Shown piece by piece: positions 47,190 to 58,640 of a stretch of DNA of 64,000 nt; within the stretch, counting starts at the first letter, position 1; each line of letters starts with the position of its first letter. The notes beneath the pieces were generated by a model. It was given only the letters and a program-made list of their open reading frames with translations, did not search any database and was not told the origin of the DNA. Both the position numbers and the translations under genes were made by a program. Source of the DNA: Reticulitermes speratus (Eukaryota > Arthropoda > Insecta > Blattodea > Rhinotermitidae); the NCBI GenBank assembly GCA_021186555.1, contig JAJKFL010000013.1:41975144-42039143 (forward strand). The letters run 5' to 3'.

Positions 47190-48972
47190 ATAAACTTGAG
47201 AGCTATAGAACTACAACAGACAAGCAATTTACTGACTCTTAACCAACCAACGTCACTACATAACCTACAACATCGAGTGAGAACACACAGGAAGCAACGA
47301 GGTAATGAAGAGAATACAACTTCTCTTATTCCAACTATAGTCAATGGTTTGTTATTGACAGAGGACAATGATGGATTTGTGCCAATATGGAAAGAAAATC
47401 GATTGATAGTGATAGTGAAGTAGTAAAAGTGTGCAGTAATGGGTCTGCAATCAAAAAAGAACATAAAATTGTAATTATAGGTGATAGTAATTTTAGAGGT
47501 TATGCAATGAGAGTGAAAAATAATCTAAATACTGTAATACAATTTGAAGTCAATGGTCTGGTTAAACCAGGAACCAGTACTGATATATTAGTGAATTCTG
47601 CTACGAATGACATAATGAAATTAACGAAAAGTGATGTGATTTTTTTTTGTGGTAGTGCCTATGATGTGGGTATGAATAATGCTAAGATAGCCTTGAAACA
47701 TATCACAAACTTTATTAAAGAAAACAGTCATATTAACATTATTTTACTGAGTGTGGCACATAGACACAACTTGATGGAATCCTCTTGTGTAAACCATCAA
47801 ATTAGGTCTTTCAGCAGAAAACTAATGAAATATGTAAAAACTTTCAAACACACTACATTCTGAGAAATTACCTCTAACAGGGAATTTTTACTCTTCATGG
47901 ATTACATCTAAATGGATTAGGGAAATAAATGAATTCCAAACAAACAGTCTCCCAAATCTATACATTATTGGGAAAAAAAAGTACAAATCCCAATCAGTAT
48001 GGATTGGAAAAAGGATTCAAGAGAAGGAACCACTAGCCCAGTATTAGAAATGAGTGAAATGCAAATAAACAAAGGAAGTGATAATAGCCAAGCAGATACA
48101 TCAAATCTGAAAATAACAGTCCCTAGAACATCTAGAAGACAAAAGAAAGTAACAGTAACAAAGAAAAATGATTTTTTATTGTAAAACATACCCAAAAAAA
48201 CAGACGATAAACCTATTATAAACCATTCTGATACGTTAACTAATTCCATAAACAGTGAACAATATAACAAGGGCCAAGATTGTCCAAGCATAAATTTGCA
48301 ATTTCTAACAAGTAATAGTTCTCTCTCGCAGTCTACTACTGACAACCTTTTTCAAGTATTTCAACTATTAGGGGTCTAAAGGACAAAACAAATGAGTTAA
48401 TAGGATCACTACTTCCGGAGCTCCCCCCTATCTTATGTTTAACAGAACATTATTTAAAAGCACATGAATTAGAAAGAATATCCATAGATCATTTTAATTT
48501 AGGAGCCAAATTCTATAGACAAACCATAAAAAATGTTGGAGTAAGTATTTTTTTCCCTGAATCTCTAAATTTTACCAGTATTAATTTACAAGAATGTAGC
48601 AAAGAGCAAGATATAGAAGTATGCGCAGTTAAACTAAACTTATCAACTACACATATATGTATAATATCTATTTACAGATCACCTACAGGGAATTTCACGT
48701 ATTTTATAAAGGGATTAGATACTGCTCTCAATTTATTATACAGTACTAATACAGAGTTCATTATTTGTGGAGCTGTAAATATAAATTATCTTGTTGACAA
48801 CTGCAAAAAAAGACAACAATTAGATACCCTTCTAGCCACTTATAACTTAACTAGTACCATACACTTTCCAACCAGAATTCAAAACGGTTCAGCTACTGCA
48901 ATAGACAGCATTTTCATTGATATAACTAGAAACAGAAATTATACCATACGTCCTCTCATTAATGATAGCGAC
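47190..48972 (+). pseudogene. LINE: SGNH-like ORF1 and endonuclease
   Basis: The first frame (47387-47863) reads HKIVIIGDSNFRGYAMR, a GDS block like that of SGNH/GDSL hydrolases, then DVIFFCGSAYDVGMNN where family members usually carry G-x-N-D. Here the Asn is Tyr. Some LINE clades encode such an esterase-like domain in ORF1. Downstream (48331-48970) frames read ILCLTEHYLKAHELE, ICIISIYRSPTGNF and STIHFPTRIQNGSATAIDSI, the apurinic-type endonuclease of ORF2. The copy then breaks off before the catalytic Ser-Asp-His end. A frameshift lies near 47420 and stops near 47870, 47925, 48181 and 48378. Confidence 0.8.
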
Positions 48973-49368
48973 TTCCTATGGGCTGGACGGTCCGGTGATC
49001 GAATCCCGGTGGGGGCAATCGATATACATAGCCAGTTGTCGAAAACAATTTTAATAACTTTTAGTATTTTATACTACGACTATCTTCAAATCAAAATCTT
49101 AATGATTCATTTTAATAACATCAAAGAAGATAAAGTAACCACTACGAACAAGAAGATAAGTGCTGTTCAGTGACAGTGACTTAGAAAAAAATTATATGTT
49201 GTGAAAGTGAATTGGATGCATTGAGGATTGTGAACTGTCGACGACACCCCTGATGATGGCACAGGAAGTGCCGAAAGATACGTAGGGACAGAAAACACTG
49301 AAACAGTGTAGTGCATTAGTTGGAATAAAATAATTAATTAATTAGTGTAATGCATGGTATATATAATA
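48973..49368. mobile_element. Insert replacing the RT core: tRNA-like B-box and ribozyme-like motif
   Basis: The LINE is continuous to about 48972 and resumes only at its C-terminus near 49369. Between them lies GGTGATCGAATCCC (about 49004-49017), a B-box-like sequence from a tRNA-derived repeat, and a hammerhead-like core (49250-49276). No duplication flanks it, so either a SINE inserted and a deletion followed, or the LINE rearranged. Confidence 0.45.
49250..49276 (+). ncRNA. Hammerhead-like core: CTGATGA - stem - GAAA
   Basis: CTGATGA (49250-49256), one T, a perfect 5-bp stem GGCAC / GTGCC with loop AGGAA, then GAAA (49273-49276). Both conserved halves of the hammerhead catalytic core are present. 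The extra T before stem II departs from the standard core, and I could not find convincing stems I and III or a cleavage site. Treat as a candidate only. Confidence 0.3.
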
Positions 49369-49745
49369 TAAAGTTTGCTAAATATTTTACCTTTATATTC
49401 ACAACATATATTTTCCGTATTATTATTTGTGATAAATAACAAAGATCAATATAAATCAAATCAAGACATTCATAGCATTAATACAAGACACAGTATGAAT
49501 TTACACCCTCCAATATCTAACTTGGCAACATTTCAAAGGGGAGCCTATTATTATGGAATTAAGGTCTTCAACCATCTTCCACCCAAAATAAAAAGCTTGT
49601 CTAATGAGGTGAAATTATTTAGACCCACTTTGAAAAGTTCTTCTTTCCAATTCATTCTATTCCATGGAAGAATATTTTAATTACAACAATTAACAATCTT
49701 GGTCTTATACAAGATAAATTTTAACATTATATAACATTTTAAATT
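49369..49745 (+). pseudogene. LINE RT C-terminal fragment and 3' end
   Basis: The frame 49375-49680 reads INTRHSMNLHPPISNLATFQ, then RGAYYYGIKVFNHLPPKIK, the C-terminus of the clade whose RT is at 10015-11235. It is the 3' half of the element begun at 47190, with the central RT deleted. Confidence 0.75.
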
Positions 49746-49784
49746 TATACATATTATAGCAACAATAAGTATACACCCTTAATA

Positions 49785-49955
49785 TTGAACCCATCGGAGA
49801 CTTCATCGACCAACTTACGGCCAAATATTTTGCTAACAGCCCATCCCACCCTAACCCCCTGGTCCAACAAATCGGAATTTACACTGGACGATCGGAACTC
49901 TTTATACACAAATTACAAACGTAAACGGCCGAAACATATCCTGCTGTAACCAGCT
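49785..49955 (+). pseudogene. Jockey-type LINE C-terminus
   Basis: The plus strand reads PIGDFIDQLTAKYF, NSPSHPNPLVQQIGIY and, after a frameshift, KRPKHILL followed by a stop. This is the typical extreme C-terminus of jockey-like ORF2. Only about 55 codons remain, between two other LINE fragments. Confidence 0.65.
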
Positions 49956-49989
49956 CACCAGCTCAGGTGTTTTTAAATCTTTTTTTCAC

Positions 49990-50440
49990 TAATGTTCTTC
50001 TTCTTCCTTCCAGGGGCCTGTTGGCATTAGCTCCGGATGCACTGCAGCCTTAGGCTTATTGTGCTAATCCTTAGCCTTTCAATCAGCATTGATTCATTAG
50101 CCCTGTGCCTCTAACAAAGAGACACAGGTCTTTCAATGAAGCCATGCTTATATCCCTTGGTTCAGCAAACAGCTTCCCAAAGAACTTATAGCGTTGACGA
50201 GCCAACGCCTTGCAACAACAAATGATATGGTGCACAGTTTCAGTCTCCGACCCACAAAATCTGCAGGTTGGATCTCTGTCAAAAAGGCCCATAATGTTCA
50301 AGTGCTTCCTCACAGGAGCATGTCCTGTGAGAAATGCAACTACTGATCTGAGTTGATTCCTGCTCAGTTTAAGCAGGCCATCAGCTTTTTTCTTACATGG
50401 TCCACTAATAAAGAGTTTACCATGTCTGTGACCTGGCAAA
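49990..50440 (-). pseudogene. R1-type LINE C-terminus with (GAA)n tail
   Basis: The frame 50439-50083 (-) reads LSRNQLRSVVAFLTGHAPVR then CRFCGSETETVHHIICCC. This is the end of an RNase H-like domain followed by a CCHC-type zinc knuckle, then LCLFVRGTGLMNQC and a stop. The 3' untranslated part ends in GGAAGAAGAAGAA (reverse complement at about 49995-50007). The open frame is unbroken over 118 codons. It is cut at its 5' side exactly where the plus-strand RTE begins (about 50440). Confidence 0.75.
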
Positions 50441-52867
50441 TTATTCCAGGTAGTTCACTAATGTGCACAATGTTCCTGCGCCGAAATATTCATAAATACA
50501 CCTGGACCTCTCCTGATGGGAAGACTCATTATCAGATCGATCACGTATTGATAGATAGGAGATGGCATTCAAGTATCCTCGATGTGCGATCTTTCAGGGG
50601 AGTGACTGTGATACAGATCACTATCTGGTGGTTGCACAAGTTGGCAGTAATTAAACAAGCAGCACAGAAGTTAGATGTGGAGAGATTTAATCTCAAGAAG
50701 CTAAGTGAACTAGAGGTTAGGAAACAGTATCAGATAAAGATCTCAAGCAGGTTTGCAGCTTTGGAGAAGTTAAATGTTAGTGAGGACATAAATAGGGCTT
50801 GGGAAGACATTAATGAGAGTATCAAAATCTCAGCTAAAGACAGTCTAGGGCTGTATGAAAGGAAGCAGCATAAACCATGGTTTGACAAAGAATGTTCAAA
50901 ATTTTTAGATCAAAGGAAGCACGCTAAAATGCAGTGGTTACGGAATCCAAACCAAAGTAATGTAGATAATCTGAACAATGTAAGATGTGAAGCTAGTAGC
51001 CATTTCAGGAACAAAAAGAGGGAATATCTGAAAGCTAAAATTAATGAACTTGAAACAAACAGTAAGAACAAGAATATCAGAGACTTGTATAGGGGCATCA
51101 ATGACTTTTAGAAGGGTCACCAGCCTAGAACTAATGTAGTAAAGGATGAGAAGGGTGATCTGGTTGCAGACTCCGACAATATCTTGGCTAGGTGGAGGAA
51201 TCATTTCTTTCAGCTATTGAATGTACATGGGGTTAATGATGTTAGGCAGACTGAAATACATACAGCAGAGCCACTGGTGCCTGAGCCCAGTGACTGTAAG
51301 GTTGAGATGGCTATTGAAAAGCTAAAAAGGCACAAATCACCAGGTACTGATCATCCAGCAGAACTGATTAAAGCAGGAGGTAGGACAATTCGTTCTGAGA
51401 TCCATAAACTTATTAATTTTATTTGGAATAAAGAGGAATTGCCTGAGCAGTGGAAGGAGTCAATCATTGTACCTATTTATAAGAAGGGTGATAAAACAGA
51501 TTTCAGTAATTATCAAGGCATGTCACTTTTGTTAACCACATACAAAATCCTATCCAACATCCTTCTGTCAAGGTTAACTCCATATGCAGAGGAAATTATT
51601 GGGGATCATCAGTGTGGATTTAGGCGTAACAGGTCGACTACTGATCATATATTCTGCACTCGTCAAATACTTGAGAAAAAATGGGAATACAATGAGGCAG
51701 TGCATCAGCTATTTATAGACTTCAAGAAAGCCTATGATTCAGTTAGGAGGGAGGTCTTGTATAATATTCTCATTGAATTTGGTATCCCTATGAAACTAGT
51801 AAGGCTAGTAAAAATGTGTCTAAATGTAACCTATAGCAGAGTCCGGGTACGCAAACATTTGTCTCACACATTTGCTATTAAGAATTGTTTGAAACAAGGA
51901 GATGCTTTATCGCCATTGCTTTTCAACTTTGCTTTGGAATATGCCATTAGGAGGGTTCAGGCAAACCAGGAGGGCTTGAAATTAAATGGTACATATCAGT
52001 TTCTAGTTTATGTTGATGATGTTAATATATTGGGCCCTAAGCGCACATGCTATAAAGAATAACACAGAAGCTTTAATAGTCGCTAGTAAGGAGACTGGAC
52101 TAGAAGTAAATGCTGAGAAAACTAAGTACATGGTCATGTCTCGCAATCAGAATGCAGGACAAAATCACAACATAAAGATAGATAATAAATACTTTGAAAG
52201 GGTGGAACAGTTCAAATATTTTGGAACAACCCTAGCAAATCGAAATTCCATTCAGGAAGAAATTAAGAGCAGATTGAAGTCGGGGAATGCTTGTTATCAT
52301 TTGGTGCAGGATCTTCTGTCTTCCAGTTTGCTACCAAAAAATACAAAGATTAAGATATACAGAACTATAATTTTGCCTGTTGTTTTGTATGGGTGTTAGA
52401 CTAAGTCTCTCACACTGAGGGAGGAACATAGGCTGAGGGTGTTCGAGAATAGGGTGCTGAGGAGGATATTTGGGCCTAAGAGGGATGAGGTAACAGGGGA
52501 GTGGAGAAGACTACATAACGAGGAACTTAATGATCTGTACTCATCACCAAATATTATTCGGGTGATCAAATCAAGAAGAATGAGGTGGGCGGGGCATGTA
52601 GCACGTATGGGTGAGGGGGGAGGTGCATACAGGATTTTGGTGGGGAGACCTGAGGGAAGGAGGCCACTTGGAACACCCAGGCATAGATGGGAGAATAATA
52701 TTAAAATGGATCTTCAAGAAGTGGGATGTGGGGAATGGACTGGATTGATATGGCTCAGGATAGGGACAGGTGGCGGGCTCTTGTGAATGTGGTAATGAAC
52801 CTTCGGGTTCCATAAAACGTGGGGAATTTCTTGATTAGCTAATGACCTGCTAGCTTTTCAAGGACTT
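50441..52867 (+). pseudogene. RTE-type LINE, 5'-truncated, few lesions
   Basis: The longest retroelement here. It starts in the endonuclease C-terminus (NIHKYTWTSPDGKTHYQIDH, about 50490), then a linker. The RT follows (51340-52060), with [32 protein letters not shown] (motif A), [19 protein letters not shown] (motif B) and [11 protein letters not shown] (motif C). The C-terminus is [22 protein letters not shown], and it ends near 52817. Lesions in reading order: a TAG at about 51109-51111, a frameshift near 52035, a TAG at 52397-52399 and a frameshift near 52735. Without them the frame would be open. The N-terminal endonuclease half is missing. The terminal AGTTAGTTAG of sister copies is cut short. 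Confidence 0.9.
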
Positions 52868-54944
52868 AGTTACAGAACACATCTCTGTTATTGGTTGCTA
52901 AAAATGGCATAATGAATGCGTCGTAAAACACGTGACGTGTAACATACAGTATGAGTTTGCCTCACTACATAAACCAAATAATAACCTACAGTAACCAACA
53001 AGGCACTCTGTGGAGTAAGATACCTACATGGAATGTCACTGTGCAGGTAGAAAAAAGGGGCAGAATCCATATTATACCCTACAAAATCATAAATGTATAC
53101 GTTGCCCATTCCCAAAATCACATATCGACCATGATGCTATCCCACAAACAGTACTAGGAGATTAAAAAACACACTACCCCGACATAAACTATGGACCTAA
53201 TTATCGGGCGTTATCAAAGGAATCATCATACGTGGACTTATGCCCTATGCTATACATTAACCAAATTAGTTCTATTTTACAAGATTTAAGGTTCGTTCCG
53301 TTCGTCTGAACCGGCTGAATACTACAACACACATGATCTCTTGTCCAGTACACTTCTGCATTCACAACTATCACCGTAACAAGCGAAACTTCATTTTTAC
53401 CTGCAAAATATGATATCCTGATTCTTCCTAAACCATCCGTATGATTATAAACACATGACGGCCTGAATTTCAACATTTTCAATTCACAAAACCTGACGAT
53501 GCCTTCTTTCGACACTCAAATAAGTGCCTTACCCCCACGCCTTGCTCTGTCATACGATACTAGATAATCTGTGGTCATACGCGCAGTTAAGCACGGAACA
53601 TTTGCATATCTAGGAAAAGTCTAGTGCGTTGTGAGGTAATCTGTGGTTGTGAGTGCCATCTATCAAAGTCGGAGTAATACTACAAATACGGAGGGCACAC
53701 ATCATAACATCTACACGTAGTCGGATCATAGGTGCAACATTTTGAACTTGTCCACCCACGTTGGTCATGGCCACGTAACATGACATGGTTGTTCGTTTAA
53801 CATAGATTTCTTACTCTCTCTTTTGCGTAATGTGTACGCACTCGCAAATGGCAGTAATTGCCACAAATCATTGCTATTCGATGTCAAATCACTTTGATCG
53901 TTGGATTGTATGAGCCTCGCAGACTTCAAGAGTTCTATGACTCGGACGATATGCACTGCTTCACTATGAACATACCATAAATTGTAACGAAACAAAATTT
54001 GAGTAACCATGAAAGGAATCCTACATTACGTTTTAAAATCGATTACAGCATATTCAGCAATAAATTATTTGACCTGATACATTTAATCCTTTTCCGATAT
54101 TTTCTTGCACTGGACGAACTTTGTCCTGTTTTGTATGACCACGATCTTACCAGTCATAGAACACAGTGTTCGCCAGGAAACTACACAGCGACAGAAAGTT
54201 AATATTTGCTCCCTGACGCTTACATAACCTAACAGAGCACTGTAAAGGCCATGATACTACAGCCTTCTGCCACACAGGTCATACAGCGGCGATGTATTTA
54301 CGACTGAGCGATAGACAACACAATCGTCATCGTATCGGCCCGTAGTGACAATATAATTGCTTCTTCAGCATACAATCTCCAATTTGAAACCAAGCATACA
54401 GTCGTATCTTAAGTTAATGGTATTGCCACCACATCGTGACGTCCAGTGTGAGAGCCCCCTACGATATGATCTCGGTTGATCAATCTACGTCTTGATACAC
54501 CTCGACCGTCTGTCCAGATTACATGGATATGCATTAACAGCACACACGAAAATGCTATGAGCATGGTTCTGGTCCAGCTAGAGCTTCTTCAAATACCCTG
54601 TTACTATTTCTAGCATGGGGTCTGGAAAACGGTTTTGATAAGTGGTGCAACAGTATGGGAATGCCATGTCAGAATAAGGGTGATCCTGAAAAGGGCTGTT
54701 TCCCTAGACAGTAATACAACCTATGATTTCATGCATAACCCTGTCTGCTGTCAGGGCTCCTTCCTGTATGTTGACACCAAGATACACATATTTGATGTGC
54801 AGTTACCAAGGCATGTGGTGTCTGATGGCTATTTCAAACCTAGTTTCCGAGGTCCCAACACAGGTTATTGAATGCCTACTGCAAATTTGGTCTCCTTTTC
54901 ACCAATAACAATCTTGATCAGTCATGAGCTCTCTCATAGCCTTT
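52868..54944. other. No recognised gene; CpG-retaining unique-looking DNA
   Basis: Between about 53.0 and 54.6 kb the sequence keeps CpG, unlike the flanks, and shows no repeat I recognise. The minus frame 53201-53515 (104 codons) has no known domain. It could be a promoter-proximal or unmethylated region for the minus strand. Confidence 0.4.
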
Positions 54945-55370
54945 AAATTGCCAATTCGCAGATCTGAATCTACCTAATACATCTTTTGAAAGTGTGGAAA
55001 AGTTAAAATATTTGGGAGTGACACTAACAAATTAAAATTGCATTCATAGAGAAATTAAAAGTGGCTTAAACTCAGTGAATGCCTCCTGCCTTTCAGTGCA
55101 TATAATTAGTCTTCCTGCTTGATATCTAAAATCACATAAGTTACAACACATGGAACTATGTTTTTGCCCCGATTACGACTCTCATATTAAGGGGAACACA
55201 TAAGCTGATGGTAGTTGGGAGTATGGTACTGAGTTAAGACACTTGGGACCAGGTGGGAGAAACTAAAAGGAGGATGGAGAAACATACATAAAGAGGAACT
55301 TACTGATTTGCACCTCTCACCAAATATTAGGATCAAATCAGGAGAATGAAGTAGATAGGACTATGAAGTT
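54945..55370 (+). pseudogene. Ancient RTE-type LINE fossil
   Basis: The plus strand reads SFESVEKLKYLGVTLTN, then IHREIKSGLNSVNASC, pieces collinear with 52190-52300 of the long RTE copy. Further on come ADGSWEYGT- and HQILGSNQENE-type pieces in shifting frames, matching the region from VLYGC to RRMRWAGH. Heavily mutated and CpG-poor, the oldest RTE copy in the window. Confidence 0.65.
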
Positions 55371-57115
55371 CTTGTAAACATATTCTCACATTTCTTTCAG
55401 TTGCCAGACAGTCAAACAGATGCTAGACACAGAAAGAAAATAAATATGGGTATGACTACTTAAAACTGAGATACATTTACAAGTTTCACAAAACTCAACA
55501 AATCTGAAGTTCATTTATATAGCACATATTATACTATATTTTTCTCCAAATTACTCATAACAGAACATACATTTAATTCACACTGAACCTGACAATAACA
55601 ATCATCATAATGCAATAAAATGCTCTTACTTCCAATGCAAAGCATCCTACCTTATGCTAATTATACAGCATAATTCAATGTTAAAATTGTGAGATTCTGA
55701 GTCTCATTTGAGAAAAATATGCTAATAAAATGAAAGCGAACTTAAAACATATATTACAGAAATTAAAATCCATATGGAGATTCATATTTACATCTGAAAA
55801 TATCATATATAGGTATTGAGTAATTCCAGGGTTCCTCCCTCCACATTTTCCAGTGAATGATGATGGCAATAGAGCTAAATAAATGACTGACCAATGTGCT
55901 TCTACTATCTTGTACATCTATCACACCATTAGTTCAAATGCACAACCTGAAAATAGATCCACAGATTCAATAGTGGGATATGCTGTATGAAAGCTGCATT
56001 ACTAAGTACAAAACATACACTGTGATACAATTTTAAAACACTCCCACTACAAACTGGGTCAGCTTCACAAGACTTCCTATCATTTATTCATTCTGTAGTG
56101 TGTCTTACGACAGGTTCGTAGCCTCTTCCTATCATTGATATTTAATACCCCTCAAAAATGTACAGACAGGGCTATTTCTGTGCCTCCACACTACACCAAG
56201 AAGGCAAGGAGATAGGTAATTGTACATTCTTAACTTTCACACTACATGTAGCTGACTGGCAGCAACGTGCTTCAGCCACTTTCAGGTAGGACATTGTAAT
56301 TCCAATTAGAGAGACTCAGAGACCATTTGGACACATGCGTGAAGGGCAAAATGAAACGACAATGTCAGGAATAAAACTCCTGCCAACTGACTGCAATATA
56401 CCTTCCAATTTACTGAGCTGTTACAGATCCTCCTTCATATAATGTGCACTGCTTTCTGTAACAAAACTATTTATTTTTGCAGAAAAGGCAGTGCACCTAA
56501 CACTAAAGGATGAAAGGTCTGATCCAGCTGTATATGCACAGCAGATCACAACAGATTACATGGTGGAGAAGAAGAAAATTTCAGCCTTCAGTCATCCAGT
56601 CTGCAGCATGCTACTGGCTGTACTATCAGAGCTAAAAATTCTAAGAGTATTGTTTAGCAGAGTCTTTGTATGGTGGAAATAGTGTGTCTATGCTTGAGAC
56701 TGAGCCAGCCAGTGGTGTCACTACATGACTACTCTTCCAAGGACTAGGATGTGTTCCTATGCAAGGGAAAAAATTGCAATCCTCATATTTCCAACAAGAC
56801 AGAAGTCCCCATTAACACACTTACTGTAACATGTAACAAACATACTCATCACGTTATGAATTTAAAATACCTAGTCAATACCACAACTCACAGGTAAATG
56901 AAATAGTACACACAAACAAATGACTATCAATCCCAATCAAACATCATCAGTAAACGGGACCCCTTATAGAAAACAGTGAGTGCTCTATTCTGTATTACCT
57001 ACTTTACAACAGTCTTTTGCAATATGAAAGATAGATTCCACTAGACAATTTATGAACAATAAATCCAGTACTTTTCAGTAAACTGAATACATTACAAAAT
57101 ACATATTCAAGAATC
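55371..57115. other. No recognised gene; possible 3' UTR of the zinc-finger gene
   Basis: No repeat or coding motif recognised. An AATAAA on the minus strand lies near 56470-56475. If the zinc-finger gene ends here, its 3' UTR would be about 0.65 kb. Confidence 0.35.
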
Positions 57116-57156
57116 CTATGCAACAGGTTTCTTTTTCTTCCTAACACACCTATAAT

Positions 57157-57189
<33 letters not shown>

Positions 57190-58235
57190 TCATGCAGTAC
57201 AAGTGTCTGTTTTTGTGTGACATCAGGGTCACTAGTCTACTGAATGTAAAACCACAGATATCACACCGGTATGGTCCACAATCAGCTGAAACCGTATCCT
57301 GATTGCTATGATCTTTACCGACAGTTGCAGCACCTTGTCCTAAATGCCTTATCCCCGGTAACTCAGAAAATGATGCAGATGATGATGAAAGTGTGCTTTC
57401 ATAAGAGCTTCTTCTACTAATTCCATCCTCATTTCCAGTTACCATGTTGTCAGAGGCCTCTTTCTCTGACGGTCTGTTCTCAGAGGCCATTGCCTCTGGT
57501 ACTATGTTCTTACAGGTTTCTTTCCCTGAAGTCTTGACCTCAGATGTATTTCCCCCAGGTACCTGTTCTTCTGGTGACAATGAGTTAAATTTTTTGCCCT
57601 TGCACACATGTCTGATTACACACCTCTTGGAAGTAAATGTACCTTCACAATAAGAGCACGTGAAAACGCTGCACATTCCTGGAATTCTGGTAATTAATGC
57701 ATGTGACAAAAGTCCTTCCTCTGGATCACTTTCATCCACCTCTTCATCAGGGCTATCACTGACATTTGTTATGTCTATTATATCCATGACTGAGTTTGCA
57801 GGCTTATGAAGTACAAATATAACATCAGACTCATCATTTTCTGAATCATCATCCCTGCTTCCAACCTTGGATTTTGGGCCAGGTTTACGCTTCAGTTCCT
57901 TTTTCAGTGTATCTGTCTTTGCATGAGATTTGAGATGTAACACATTATCATTTACGTTTGCTGCCTTAGTCTTAACATAACACTCTGGTACCATTATTCT
58001 ATTTGATTTTGTCCCATTTGTACTGCAATCTTCAGAATTCACACTTGAACATACAGATTTTACACTATTAATTTTATTTGTATGACAAGATCTTGAACGA
58101 TGCTTTGAAGGCATTTTCTTTTTTTTGGATACCTGAATACCATTTGATATGTTCTTACGTTTTCTTGATCCAGTTCTTGGAGTTTCACTCTTTGCGTCAA
58201 CTTCCATTTTCTCACTTACTCCTGAATCAGGAACC
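57116..58235 (-). CDS. C2H2 zinc-finger protein, probable terminal exon
   Basis: An uninterrupted minus-strand frame runs from an acceptor (TTTTTGTAG|G, AG at 58237-58236) to the stop TAG (57118-57116). Frame residues are numbered from an in-frame Met at 58303, upstream of the acceptor. The true exon starts at the last base of codon 23. A Met at residue 33 (AAAATGG) is an alternative start. Features in order: basic stretches SRKRKN and KKKKMPSKHRSR (46-70), likely nuclear localisation; KRKPGPKSK (138-146), loosely AT-hook-like; an acidic segment (151-196); finger 1 with C216, C219, H232 and C234, an atypical C2HC spacing; two copies of a 17-residue degenerate repeat (264-290); a Ser-rich patch; finger 2, canonical, with C347, C350, H363 and H367; then ten Asp (373-382) and a basic tail. 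It is probably a DNA-binding nuclear regulator. The family cannot be named. Upstream exons were not found in this window. Confidence 0.75.
57155..57188. repeat. (CAT)n microsatellite inside the zinc-finger exon
   Basis: About ten CAT/ATC units on the plus strand. On the minus strand they encode the Asp tract of the zinc-finger protein, so length changes would alter the protein in whole codons. Confidence 0.9.
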
Positions 58236-58640
58236 CTACAAAAACATTCAGAATTACTATATACACAAACATACCACAATAGCACAGATGGACTTTTAAC
58301 CAATACTCATAATCAACATAGAACATCAAACATGCCTGTATAATAATAAAGTTGAGAATGACTTAAAATAAGCGAATCTCTTGAGTAAAAGTTTTATAAG
58401 ATCACATATACATGCAATACACACAGTGTTACAGGACATAAGGTCAATATTGCAGGATCCAATTCCAGAGGCAATTCTGAAACAGAAATGTCATATACTC
58501 ATGGGTCCAATTCGCAGTAGTTACTAAGCTATGAGTAGTTACAATACATTGAATAAAGTACAAAAGAAAGAAGAACACTGCATATTTTCTGAGACTTGTT
58601 GTTAATTGTACAACTACAGCTACATATTTCAGTACTTATG
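58236..58640 (-). other. Probable intron sequence upstream of the zinc-finger exon
   Basis: A pyrimidine-poor but usable acceptor ends at 58236. No further exon of the gene is seen up to 64000. Confidence 0.4.

Noticed and set aside
57444..57653. Plus-strand frames inside the zinc-finger exon
   Set aside because: They are shadows of the minus-strand coding frame.
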